The notes beneath the pieces are model-generated. The model had not been told where the DNA came from, did not search any database, and saw only the letters and a program-made list of their open reading frames with translations. From Alsobacter sp045348435 (GTDB lineage Bacteria > Pseudomonadota > Alphaproteobacteria > Rhizobiales > Beijerinckiaceae), in contig NZ_CP157484.1 in NCBI RefSeq assembly GCF_045348435.1, positions 4,712,001 through 4,776,000 of the forward strand: 64,000 bases of DNA. The letters run 5' to 3'. Of this stretch, positions 24,255 to 31,655 are shown piece by piece. Both the position numbers and the translations under genes were made by a program. Position 1 is the first letter of the stretch, and each line of letters begins with the position of its first letter.

Positions 24255-24859
24255 GGGGCCGTTCGGCGGCGCTCCTTGCGGCGCCGGAACGCCGTCGTGA
24301 GCGTGACCGCCGAGAGGACCGCCGCCGTCGTGGTCACGCCCGCATAGTCGCCGTGCAGCCCGGCCAGCGCCAGGGCATGCACCGTCTCGGCCGGCCAGAC
24401 CCGGCCCGACTGGTCCCGCTGCTCCACGGCCCAGCAGGCGTCCTGGGGCACGAACGCCCGGAACCCGAGACATCCGGCGTGCCGCACCGTCGTGGCGACC
24501 GAGTTGTGGGTGAGCACGCCGCACACGACGAGGGTCGTATGCCCGCCCGCGGCGAGCCGCTCCTCCAGGTCCGTCCCCACGAAGGCGCTGCCGGTGGCCT
24601 TGGCCACCACGTCCTCCCCCGGCGCCGGGGCCGCGCAGGCCTTAAAGGCGTGCCCGGGCGTTCCAGGCCGGTAGGGCGAGGCGGGCTCGACGGAATCGTG
24701 GCGCACATGCACGATCGGCATGGCCGCCTCCCGCCACGCCCCGAGGAGCGCCGCGATGGCGTGCTCGGCGTCGGGATTGTTGCGCGGCCCCCAGACCGGA
24801 TCGTCGATGGCGTCCTGGACGTCGACGAGGAGCAGGACGGTGTCGGCGGGCAGGCGCAT
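24251..24859 (-). CDS. Isochorismatase-fold (cysteine hydrolase superfamily) protein with Ser in place of the nucleophile Cys
   Basis: 202 residues; GGAG 7 bases before the ATG at 24859. Superfamily features: LLLVDVQDAI with catalytic Asp13, conserved Lys87 (VVAKATGSAF), and the nucleophile loop VVCGVLTHNSVATTVRHAG. The usual Cys position (T..xCV..T) is Ser120 here. So it may be a hydrolase with altered chemistry (true isochorismatases also lack this Cys), a Ser nucleophile variant, or inactive. Flanked on both sides by pairs of 16-bp repeats. No menaquinone or siderophore gene is nearby. Confidence 0.8.
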   Translation of the reverse strand: MRLPADTVLLLVDVQDAIDDPVWGPRNNPDAEHAIAALLGAWREAAMPIVHVRHDSVEPASPYRPGTPGHAFKACAAPAPGEDVVAKATGSAFVGTDLEERLAAGGHTTLVVCGVLTHNSVATTVRHAGCLGFRAFVPQDACWAVEQRDQSGRVWPAETVHALALAGLHGDYAGVTTTAAVLSAVTLTTAFRRRKERRRTAP

Positions 24860-24890
24860 GGGGGTCTCCAGTCGGCAGGGCGACGCGCAA

Positions 24891-24954
24891 GTGGTCGAGG
24901 AATCACCTCGCATCCGAATCCCGATCCAGCGGTTTCCGGTGGTCGCCGAATCAC
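24891..24954 (+). repeat. 16-bp repeats, copies 4 and 5
   Basis: GTGGTCGAGGAATCAC (24891-24906) and GTGGTCGCCGAATCAC (24939-24954), 48 bp apart in the 117-bp gap upstream of the isochorismatase-fold gene and downstream of the MaoC-type gene. Each contains GAATC, and a third GAATC lies between them. By position they could be operators of the downstream (minus-strand) gene. Confidence 0.8.
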
Positions 24955-24976
24955 TTTCGCTGCAGTTGCGCCACGG

Positions 24977-26035
24977 TCAGCGCGGGGCCAGGACCCAGAG
25001 GTCCAGGTCGAGGATGACGGCCGGGTCGTAATCCTCGCCCACTTTCAGCGGAAAGTCGCGGCAGGGCTTGTCCTTGGTGGCCGCCAGGCGCACCCGCAGC
25101 CCCCCGACGTCGTCGCGGCCCGGCAGCGGCTGCTTGTCGAGGATCTCGCTCCAGGCGTAGACGGTGTCGCCCGCAAACAGCGGCGCGACGTGCCGCCCGC
25201 CATTGATGGCCGCCACGTGGAACGCGTTGGCGAGCCCGTTGAACGAGAGCGCCCGGGCCAGCGAGATCACGTGCCCGCCATAGATCAGCCGCCGGCCGAA
25301 GCGGCTCGAGGCTTGCGCCAACTGGTCGAAATGCACCTTGGCGGTGTTCTGGTAGAGGCGCGTGGCCAGCATGTGCTCGGCCTCCTCCACCGTCATCCCG
25401 TCCACGTGGTCGATGGTCTCGCCGATCTCGTAGTCGTCCCAGCGCTCGGGACTGCCGGCGAGGACGAGGTCGTAGGCGTCCGCGTCGATGACCGGGCAGG
25501 CGTCGCCCAGAGCTTCCGGCGACACGACGCGCGGCAGGGTCGGCACGTGCTCCGCGGCGATCACCGCCTCCGGATCGCGCTTGTGCACCATCACCCAGCG
25601 GACATAGTCGAGCACCTCGGCGCCATGCTGGTTGTAGCCGGTGGAGCGCACATAGACGACGCCGGTCTTGCGGGTGGAGTTCTCCTTGAGGCCGATCACC
25701 TCCGACACGGTCTTCAGCGTGTCGCCCGGATAGACCGGCGCGAGGAAGCGGCAGGCCGCGTAGCCCAGGTTGGCGACGGCGTTCAGCGACACGTCCGGCA
25801 CGGTCTTGCCGAAGACGATGTGGAACACGAAGAGGTCGTCGACGGGCGCGTGGCGGTAGCCGATCTCCCGGGCGAAGACGTCGGAGGACTGCACGGCGAA
25901 GCGCCCGCCATAGAGCGCGGTGTAGAGCGCCACGTCGCCGGACGTCACGGTGCGGGGCGTCGCGTGCCGGATCACCTCGCCGATCGAGAAATCCTCGAAG
26001 AAGCGGCCCGGATTGGTCTTGCTCGCGATCGTCAT
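24977..26035 (-). CDS. meaC: MaoC-fold hydratase, probable mesaconyl-CoA hydratase of the ethylmalonyl-CoA pathway
   Basis: 352 residues from ATG 26035 (GAGG upstream). It has two hot-dog halves: N-terminal FFEDFSIGEVIRHATPRTVT and AVQSSDVFAREIGY, and C-terminal WDDYEIGETIDHVDGMTVEE with LIYGGHVISLARALSFNGL. Length and double MaoC architecture match beta-methylmalyl-CoA/mesaconyl-CoA hydratases of Rhodobacter and Methylobacterium, which interconvert mesaconyl-C1-CoA and beta-methylmalyl-CoA during acetyl-CoA assimilation. No other pathway gene is in view, so the exact substrate rests on family resemblance. Confidence 0.72.
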   Translation of the reverse strand: MTIASKTNPGRFFEDFSIGEVIRHATPRTVTSGDVALYTALYGGRFAVQSSDVFAREIGYRHAPVDDLFVFHIVFGKTVPDVSLNAVANLGYAACRFLAPVYPGDTLKTVSEVIGLKENSTRKTGVVYVRSTGYNQHGAEVLDYVRWVMVHKRDPEAVIAAEHVPTLPRVVSPEALGDACPVIDADAYDLVLAGSPERWDDYEIGETIDHVDGMTVEEAEHMLATRLYQNTAKVHFDQLAQASSRFGRRLIYGGHVISLARALSFNGLANAFHVAAINGGRHVAPLFAGDTVYAWSEILDKQPLPGRDDVGGLRVRLAATKDKPCRDFPLKVGEDYDPAVILDLDLWVLAPR

Positions 26036-26150
26036 GGTCGCCTCGTGCTGGTCGGCGGGCGCTGCGCCCTGGCGCCTCCACCTTGGCAAGTCCGGCGGCG
26101 GCGCCGCAAGGGGCGCGCGCCTCAGTCGTTCGGCGGATCGCCGGGACGAA

Positions 26151-27044
26151 TCAGAGCGCCGGCTTCGGCAGCCCGCGCCGCAGGCACGCGGCCGTCACCG
26201 TGTTGGCCAGCAGGCACGCGATGGTCATCGGGCCGACGCCGCCCGGCACCGGAGTGATCGCGCCCGCGACGGCGGCGGCCGAGTCGAAGTCGACGTCGCC
26301 GACGATCCGGGTCTTGCCCTCGCCCAATTCGGGGGCCGAGACGCGGTTGATGCCAACGTCGATCACGATCGCGCCCGGCTTGACCCACTCGGCCGTCACC
26401 AGGCCGGGACGACCCACGGCCGCCACCAGGATGTCGGCGCGGCGGCAGACGCCCGGCAGGTCGCGGGTGCGCGAATGGGCGATCGTGACCGTGCAGCTCT
26501 CCGCCGTCAGCAGGGCCGCCATGGGCTTGCCGACGATGTTGGAGCGTCCGATCACCACCGCCTCGAGCCCGGCGAGATCCGGGCGAAGCTGCTTCAGCAG
26601 CAGCAGGCAACCCAGCGGAGTGCAGGGAACCAGCCCCGGCGCGCCCGCCGCGAGCCGGCCGGCGTTGATAGGGTGGAAGCCGTCCACGTCCTTGGCCGGA
26701 TCGATGCGCTCCAGCACCAGCCCGGCGTCGATCTGGGCCGGCAAGGGCAGCTGCACCAGGATGCCGTCCACCGCCTCGTCGGCGTTCAGGCGGTCGACCA
26801 GCGCGAGCAGCTCCTCCTGCGTCGTCTCGGCGGCGAGCTTGTGCTCGAAGGAGCGCATGCCGGCCTCGACGGTCTGCTTGGCCTTGGAGCGCACATAAAC
26901 CTGGCTGGCCGGGTTGTCGCCCACCAGCACGACGGCGAGCCCGGGCGTGATCCCGAGCCGGCCGCGCAGGTCGGACGCCGCCTCGGCGATGCGGGCGCGC
27001 AGAATGGCGGCGGCGGCCTTTCCGTCGATGATCGCGGCGCTCAT
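26151..27044 (-). CDS. folD: Methylenetetrahydrofolate dehydrogenase/methenyltetrahydrofolate cyclohydrolase
   Basis: 297 residues. FolD features: VGDNPASQVYVRSKAKQ with the catalytic Tyr-x3-Lys (about 45-60), VDGILVQLPLPAQID (about 90-105), and PGGVGPMTIACLLANTV near the C-terminus. The Rossmann part has AVVIGRSNIVGKPMA. Cytosolic one-carbon metabolism: interconverts 5,10-methylene-, methenyl- and 10-formyl-THF with NADP. Downstream of the DUF167 and YggT genes on the same strand. Confidence 0.97.
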   Translation of the reverse strand: MSAAIIDGKAAAAILRARIAEAASDLRGRLGITPGLAVVLVGDNPASQVYVRSKAKQTVEAGMRSFEHKLAAETTQEELLALVDRLNADEAVDGILVQLPLPAQIDAGLVLERIDPAKDVDGFHPINAGRLAAGAPGLVPCTPLGCLLLLKQLRPDLAGLEAVVIGRSNIVGKPMAALLTAESCTVTIAHSRTRDLPGVCRRADILVAAVGRPGLVTAEWVKPGAIVIDVGINRVSAPELGEGKTRIVGDVDFDSAAAVAGAITPVPGGVGPMTIACLLANTVTAACLRRGLPKPAL

Positions 27045-27057
27045 GACGACCCTCGCT

Positions 27058-27546
27058 TCAGCTCTCGGTCCCGAGCCCGGCGGCCCGAACCTCTGCGGCC
27101 GCGCTGGGCTCGGCCCCGTTCGTCCCGCGCATCGGCGAAGCTTTGCCGGCCGCCCCCTGGCCGGCCGCCGCCTTGCGCACCGACGGCTTGCGCGCCGCTG
27201 GGCGGCACGCCAGGGCGAGACGATGCGCGAGCTCGGCGGGTTCCCCGTCGATCCGCAGCGTCTTCACCCGTCCGGTTCCGCCCCCCGTCAGCACGACGGC
27301 GCCGGGCGCGACCCCGCAGGCCGCCGCCAGCAGGCGCGCCAGGGCGGCGTTGGCCTTCCCGGCCTCCGGAACGGCCCGCACCCTGGCCTTGAGGACCGGC
27401 TTGCCGTTCGCCAGCGCCTCGACGCCTTCGATGGCGTCCTTGCCGCCCTTGGGGGTCAGCCGGACGGACACCACGATCCCGCCCGGCTCTTCGAGCCAGG
27501 GCGCGTTGGTCGGTTTAACCGGAAGGGCGGCGACGTTGGCGGACAT
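27058..27546 (-). CDS. DUF167 (YggU-type) protein
   Basis: 162 residues. The DUF167 core (about 20-100) has VVSVRLTPKGGKDAIEGVE, LKARVRAVPEAGKANAAL and TGGGTGRVKTLRIDG. An unusual Ala/Lys/Arg-rich tail of about 50 residues follows, making it longer than typical members (about 100). Start overlaps the YggT stop (shared base at 27546). Function unknown; the yggT-DUF167 pair is conserved in many proteobacteria. Confidence 0.85.
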   Translation of the reverse strand: MSANVAALPVKPTNAPWLEEPGGIVVSVRLTPKGGKDAIEGVEALANGKPVLKARVRAVPEAGKANAALARLLAAACGVAPGAVVLTGGGTGRVKTLRIDGEPAELAHRLALACRPAARKPSVRKAAAGQGAAGKASPMRGTNGAEPSAAAEVRAAGLGTES

Positions 27547-27836
27547 CAGAAAACGTAAGGGTAGATATACATCGCGATCACGCGCTGGATCAAAAAGATG
27601 AGCAGCAGCAGCACGATGGGCGAGATGTCGATGCCGCCCAGGTCGGGGAGGCGGCGGCGGATGGGGGCCAGGACGGGCTCGGTGAGCTGGTACACGCCGT
27701 TGAAGATCATCCGCACCGCATCGTTGCGAACATTGATGACGTTGAACGCCACGAGCCAGCTCAGGATGGCGGACGCGATGATGATCCAGGTGTAGAGATC
27801 GAGCGCGAGCAGGATCACGTCGAGAATGGCGCGCAT
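27546..27836 (-). CDS. YggT-family membrane protein
   Basis: 96 residues with two or three membrane helices (about 3-28 and 65-90) separated by the family segment NGVYQLTEPVLAPIRRRLPD. Family linked to cell division/osmotic phenotypes in some bacteria, without a defined activity. First gene of a likely yggT-DUF167-folD operon. Confidence 0.9.
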   Translation of the reverse strand: MRAILDVILLALDLYTWIIIASAILSWLVAFNVINVRNDAVRMIFNGVYQLTEPVLAPIRRRLPDLGGIDISPIVLLLLIFLIQRVIAMYIYPYVF

Positions 27837-27996
27837 GAGCGGGACGGCTCCGTCGGAAGGCGCTCCAGCCTTAACGGGACGACGCGAGGCCTACAAGGAC
27901 TTCGGAGACACACGCCCGCGGTCGCGTGGCCTTGGCCGCGAACTTTCGCGATTGACAGCCCGGCGCCCCCCACCTAAAAGGCCGGCACCCGGAGAA

Positions 27997-28072
<76 letters not shown>

Positions 28073-28270
28073 GGGTTCCCATCCAGGATTTGTTGACGGT
28101 TTCGCAGCGGCTTCGGCCGAGGCGCGCGTTGTCGCGCGGCTGCGCCGTCCGGTCGGCGTGAGGGGCCGCCGACGCAAAAACGCCGCCATGGGTTTCCCCA
28201 GGCGGCATCCGCGAGGCCGAGCTGTCAATGCGCCAGTACATCCGTGGTCGGACAACGGCTCGGCGTCAGG

Positions 28271-28292
28271 GCCCGCGGCCGAAGCCGCAGGC
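28271..28292 (-). terminator. Hairpin after the cold-shock gene
   Basis: On the minus strand GCCTGCGGC-TTCG-GCCGCGGGC gives a 9-bp stem (one G-U) with a UUCG tetraloop, starting about 10 bp after the cold-shock stop. It lacks a following U run, so it is a weak intrinsic terminator or a 3'-end stabiliser. Confidence 0.5.
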
Positions 28293-28301
28293 GCGCGTGG
28301 G

Positions 28302-28511
28302 TTACGCGGCTTGGATGTTGCCGACGGCGATCTTGCCGCTGCGGCGGTCAGCTTCGGTGTCGAAGGTGACCTTTTGGCCCTCGACGAGGCCATTCATGCC
28401 GGCGCGCTCGAGCGCAGTGGCGTGAACGAACACGTCCTTGCTTCCGTCATCGGGAGCAATGAAGCCGAAACCCTTTTGGTCGTTATAGAACTTAACAGTG
28501 CCGTTCGTCAT
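28302..28511 (-). CDS. Cold-shock-domain RNA-binding protein
   Basis: 69 residues: MTNGTVKFYNDQKGFGFI carries RNP1-type KGFGFI, then DVFVHATALERAG with the RNP2-type DVFVH, and ends in VGNIQAA. A typical single CSD that binds single-stranded RNA or DNA as a chaperone. Preceded by a good promoter and an estimated 130-140-nt leader, long for such a small gene and typical of thermally controlled csp mRNAs. Confidence 0.97.
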   Translation of the reverse strand: MTNGTVKFYNDQKGFGFIAPDDGSKDVFVHATALERAGMNGLVEGQKVTFDTEADRRSGKIAVGNIQAA

Positions 28512-28655
28512 GTCGATTGTCCTTAGGCAAGTGATCGCGAAAACCAAAACGCGACAGCGTTTTCGTCTTCAGTAGTCGAAATTTGGAGAATGTCTGAACG
28601 TCCGCCCGGCTGTGCCAGGGCAACGGCCCGATTGTCCGGCCAAAGTCGATGCGTG

Positions 28656-28684
28656 TGTATAGATGACTTTCGAAAAACTTGCAA
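28656..28684 (-). promoter_or_regulatory. Sigma-70-type promoter of the cold-shock gene
   Basis: On the minus strand TTGCAA (28684-28679), 17-bp spacer, TATACA (28661-28656). This predicts a transcript start near 28648 and a leader of about 137 nt before the ATG at 28511. The surrounding sequence is clearly less GC-rich than the window average. Confidence 0.6.
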
Positions 28685-28714
28685 CCTCTTCGTGCGGCCT
28701 GGCGGCCGGATGCG

Positions 28715-29326
28715 TCAGGCCGGGTCCGCGACGTTGACCCACACCACCCGAGCCACGCGCGATCCGGGATTGTCGAAGCGGTGCGGCCGGCTGCTGGCGA
28801 AGCGGAAGCTGTCGCCGGCCAGAAGGCGCCAGGACTGGTCCTCGACGGTGAGGCGCATCTCGCCTTCCAGCACCAGCCCGGCTTCCTCGCCGCCATGGAC
28901 GTAGAGCTCGTCCCCCGACGTGCCGCCCGGCTCCAGCACGACCTCGTAGAGGTTGAGCCGGCTGCCGGCCGCCGGCGAGAGCAGCTGCTTCTCGATGCCG
29001 GTGCGCCACAGGCCGAGGCTGTTGCGCTCGTCGCGCCGGACCACGACGGAATCGCCCGGCGCGCCCGCGGCCCCAGGCCGGAACAGGTCCGCATAGGTGA
29101 CGCCGAGCGGCGCCGCCAGGGTCGTCAGCACCCGCAGCGACGGCGAGGAGATGCCGCGCTCCACCTGGCTGAGATAGCCGATGGAAAGCCCCGTCCGGGC
29201 CGCGACTTCGGCGAGCCGCAGCCCGCGCGCCTGCCGCAGCGCGCGAATGCGGGCGCCGACCTCGGCGTCGGCGGCGCGCCCGGGCGGAGCCTCGGCGTCA
29301 TCCTGTCGGGCGATCTCGTGCGGCAT
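28715..29326 (-). CDS. XRE-family regulator with C-terminal cupin
   Basis: 203 residues from ATG 29326: helix-turn-helix about 25-80 (ALRQARGLRLAEVAARTGLS, SQVERGISSPSLRVL) and a cupin about 120-195 (GDELYVHGGEEAGLVLEGE, SSRPHRFDNPG). Same layout as PuuR-type regulators of polyamine or amino-acid catabolism. Divergent from an amino-acid-type ABC operon that ends in a PuuB-like oxidase, so control of that operon is likely. A TTTCA-N6-TGAAA site lies between. Confidence 0.92.
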   Translation of the reverse strand: MPHEIARQDDAEAPPGRAADAEVGARIRALRQARGLRLAEVAARTGLSIGYLSQVERGISSPSLRVLTTLAAPLGVTYADLFRPGAAGAPGDSVVVRRDERNSLGLWRTGIEKQLLSPAAGSRLNLYEVVLEPGGTSGDELYVHGGEEAGLVLEGEMRLTVEDQSWRLLAGDSFRFASSRPHRFDNPGSRVARVVWVNVADPA

Positions 29327-29376
29327 GCGGAACCGTCGTCGTGGCGCTTGCGTGGCCCGAAGCACCATGCAACATT

Positions 29377-29392
29377 TTTCATATAAGTGAAA
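29377..29392. promoter_or_regulatory. Inverted-repeat operator between XRE-cupin gene and ABC operon
   Basis: TTTCA-TATAAG-TGAAA, a 5+5 inverted repeat in an AT-rich patch of the 106-bp divergent intergenic region. The TATAAG centre could also serve as a -10 element. Best candidate binding site of the XRE-cupin regulator. Confidence 0.5.
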
Positions 29393-29432
29393 TCGGCCGC
29401 GCGAAAGCGGCCCTAAACCAGGGGGTGCTCCC

Positions 29433-30188
29433 ATGAGCCTGAAGCGAATCGTCACCGGCCTCGCGGCCGCCGCCCTCCTCATGGGCGCCCTGCCCGCCAC
29501 TGCTCAGCAGACCCTGAAGGTCGGCTCCACCCCGACAGGCGTGCCCTTCACCTTCCTGGACACCAAGACCAACACCATCCAGGGCATCATGGTCGACCTC
29601 ATCACGGCCGTCGGCAAGGAGGCCGGGTTCCAGGTCACCATCGAGCCCATGCAGTTCTCGACCCTGATCGCGGGCGTGCAGGCCAACAAGATCGATATCA
29701 TCGCGGCCGCCATGTACATCACCCCCGCCCGCAAGGAGGCCGTCGACTTCTCGGCCCCGGTCTACACCTATGGCGAGGGCCTGATGGTGGCGAAGTCCGA
29801 CACGAAGGACTACACGAAGCTCGAAGACCTCAAGGGCGAGACGGTGGGCGCCCAGGTCGGCACCGCCTATGTGGAGCCGCTGAAGAAGAGCGGCCTCTTC
29901 GCCGACGTGAAGATCTACGACACCATCCCCGACATCATGCGCGACGTGAACGCCGGGCGCATCAAGGCCGGCTTCGCCGACCTGCCGATCGTCGCCTACA
30001 ACCTCCAGCTCGGAAACTTCCCCGAGGTGCGGCTGGCCAAGAACTACAAGTCCACCATCGTGGGCTCGGTCGGCATCGGCGTGCGCAAGGGCGACGCCGA
30101 GCTCTTGAAGAAGATCGACACGGCGCTGGCCAAGCTCCAGGCTGACGGGTCGGTGAAGAAGATCCTGGCCAAGTGGGGCCAGGAATAA
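29433..30188 (+). CDS. Amino-acid-type ABC transporter substrate-binding protein (family 3)
   Basis: 251 residues with a signal peptide (MSLKRIVTGLAAAALLMGAL, cut after ATAQQ). Family 3 features: LKVGSTPTGVPFTFLDTKT, IQGIMVDLITAVGKEAG, AAAMYITPARKEAVDFSAPV and GETVGAQVGTAYVEPLKK. GGGGGTG precedes the ATG. It binds an amino acid or small amine in the periplasm. A strong hairpin follows its stop, before the permease gene. Confidence 0.95.
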   Translation: MSLKRIVTGLAAAALLMGALPATAQQTLKVGSTPTGVPFTFLDTKTNTIQGIMVDLITAVGKEAGFQVTIEPMQFSTLIAGVQANKIDIIAAAMYITPARKEAVDFSAPVYTYGEGLMVAKSDTKDYTKLEDLKGETVGAQVGTAYVEPLKKSGLFADVKIYDTIPDIMRDVNAGRIKAGFADLPIVAYNLQLGNFPEVRLAKNYKSTIVGSVGIGVRKGDAELLKKIDTALAKLQADGSVKKILAKWGQE

Positions 30189-30209
30189 GGCGTCCGCCCA
30201 CCCCATCGT

Positions 30210-30233
30210 CCCGGACGCGCGGCCGCGTCCGGG
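30210..30233 (+). other. Intercistronic hairpin after the binding-protein gene
   Basis: CCCGGACGCG-CGGC-CGCGTCCGGG, a perfect 10-bp GC-rich stem with a 4-nt loop, 22 bp after the binding-protein stop. No T run, so more likely an mRNA 3'-end stabiliser or attenuator raising the ratio of binding protein to permease than a full terminator. Confidence 0.6.
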
Positions 30234-30263
30234 GCGCGCCGACCGCCTTTCTCCGAGCACCCG

Positions 30264-30920
30264 ATGCAACGCTTCATCCAGGACTCGATCGAGTTCCTGC
30301 CCATTCTCCTGCTGGGCGTGAAATACACGCTCCTGGTCACGGTCGGATCGCTGCTGCTCTCCAGCGTGCTGGGCCTCCTCTGGGCCATGATGCGCGTGTC
30401 CGGCGTCAAGGCGCTGGATCGGACAGCCAAGACCGTCATCAACGTGATCCGCGGCATCCCGATCATCGTGCAGCTGTTCTACATCTACTTCGTGCTGCCT
30501 GATTTCGGCATCGCGCTGTCGGCCGTGAGCGCCGCGATCATCGGCCTCGGCATCGCCTACTCGGCCTACCAGGCGGAGAACTTCCGGGCCGGCATCGAGG
30601 CCGTCGACCATGGCCAGGTGGAGGCCGCCCAGTCGCTCGGCATGGGCTGGTTCATGATGATGCGCCGCGTGGTGCTGCCGCAGGCCGTGAAGATCGTGCT
30701 GCCGCCCTACGGAAACATCATGATCATGATGCTGAAGGACAGCTCGCAGGCGTCCACCATCACGGTCGCCGAGCTCGCCCTGCAGGGCAAGCTGATCGCC
30801 TCATCGACCTTCAAGAACTCCACCGTGTTCACGCTGGTGGCCCTGCTCTATCTGGTGATGAGCATCCCGCTGATCCTGCTGGTCGCCCGGCTGGAGAAGA
30901 ACATGGGGACGCGGCGATGA
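30264..30920 (+). CDS. Polar amino-acid ABC transporter permease
   Basis: 218 residues, HisM/GlnP type: ILLLGVKYTLLVTVGSLLLS start, VIRGIPIIVQLFYIYFVLP, GIAYSAYQAENFRAGIEAV, and the EAA loop QVEAAQSLGMGWFMMMRRVV. About five membrane helices. Its stop overlaps the ATG of the ATPase gene by 4 bp. One permease gene only, so the channel is probably a homodimer. Confidence 0.95.
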   Translation: MQRFIQDSIEFLPILLLGVKYTLLVTVGSLLLSSVLGLLWAMMRVSGVKALDRTAKTVINVIRGIPIIVQLFYIYFVLPDFGIALSAVSAAIIGLGIAYSAYQAENFRAGIEAVDHGQVEAAQSLGMGWFMMMRRVVLPQAVKIVLPPYGNIMIMMLKDSSQASTITVAELALQGKLIASSTFKNSTVFTLVALLYLVMSIPLILLVARLEKNMGTRR

Positions 30921-31648
30921 TCGAGTTGCGCGACGTCCACAAGAGCTTCGGCCCCAACCACGTCATTCGCGGCATGTCGGCCGAGGTGAAGAAGGGCGAG
31001 GTTGTCTGCATCATCGGCCCGTCCGGGTCCGGCAAGTCCACGATCCTGCGCTGCATCAACGGGCTGGAGACCTATGACCGTGGCGACATCCTGGTCGAGG
31101 GCATCCGGGTCGACCGGACCCAGCGCTCCATCGTCGACATCCGCACCCGGGTCTCGATGGTGTTCCAGCGCTTCAACCTGTTCCCGCACCGCACCGCGTT
31201 GGAAAACGTCATCGAGGGCCCGATCTTCGTCAAGAAGGAGCCGCGCGAGGACGCGATCGCGCATGGGCGCGAGCTTCTGGCCCGCGTCGGGCTCGCCGAG
31301 AAGGAGAACGCGCACCCCCCGCAGCTCTCCGGCGGCCAGCAGCAGCGCGTCGCCATCGCGCGGGCGCTGGCGATGCGGCCCCACGCCATCCTGTTCGACG
31401 AGCCCACCTCGGCGCTGGATCCGGAGCTCGTCGGCGAGGTGCTGTCGGTGATGCGCCGACTCGCCGAGGAGGGCATGACCATGGTGGTGGTGACGCACGA
31501 AATGGCCTTCGCCCGCGAGGTCGCGGACCGCGTTCTGTTTATCGACGGCGGCGTCATCGTCGAGCAGGGCCCCGCCCGCGATCTCCTCACCGATCCCCAA
31601 CACCCCCGCACGCAGGACTTCCTGCGCCGCGTCCTGAACCCGATCTGA
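30917..31648 (+). CDS. Polar amino-acid ABC transporter ATPase
   Basis: 243 residues: Walker A GPSGSGKSTILRCI (about 34-47), Q-loop VFQRFNLFPH, signature LSGGQQQRVAIARAL, Walker B AILFDEPTSALD and switch His in VVTHEMAFA. Energises import by the preceding permease and binding protein. Confidence 0.96.
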   Translation: MIELRDVHKSFGPNHVIRGMSAEVKKGEVVCIIGPSGSGKSTILRCINGLETYDRGDILVEGIRVDRTQRSIVDIRTRVSMVFQRFNLFPHRTALENVIEGPIFVKKEPREDAIAHGRELLARVGLAEKENAHPPQLSGGQQQRVAIARALAMRPHAILFDEPTSALDPELVGEVLSVMRRLAEEGMTMVVVTHEMAFAREVADRVLFIDGGVIVEQGPARDLLTDPQHPRTQDFLRRVLNPI

Positions 31649-31655
31649 GGTTGCG

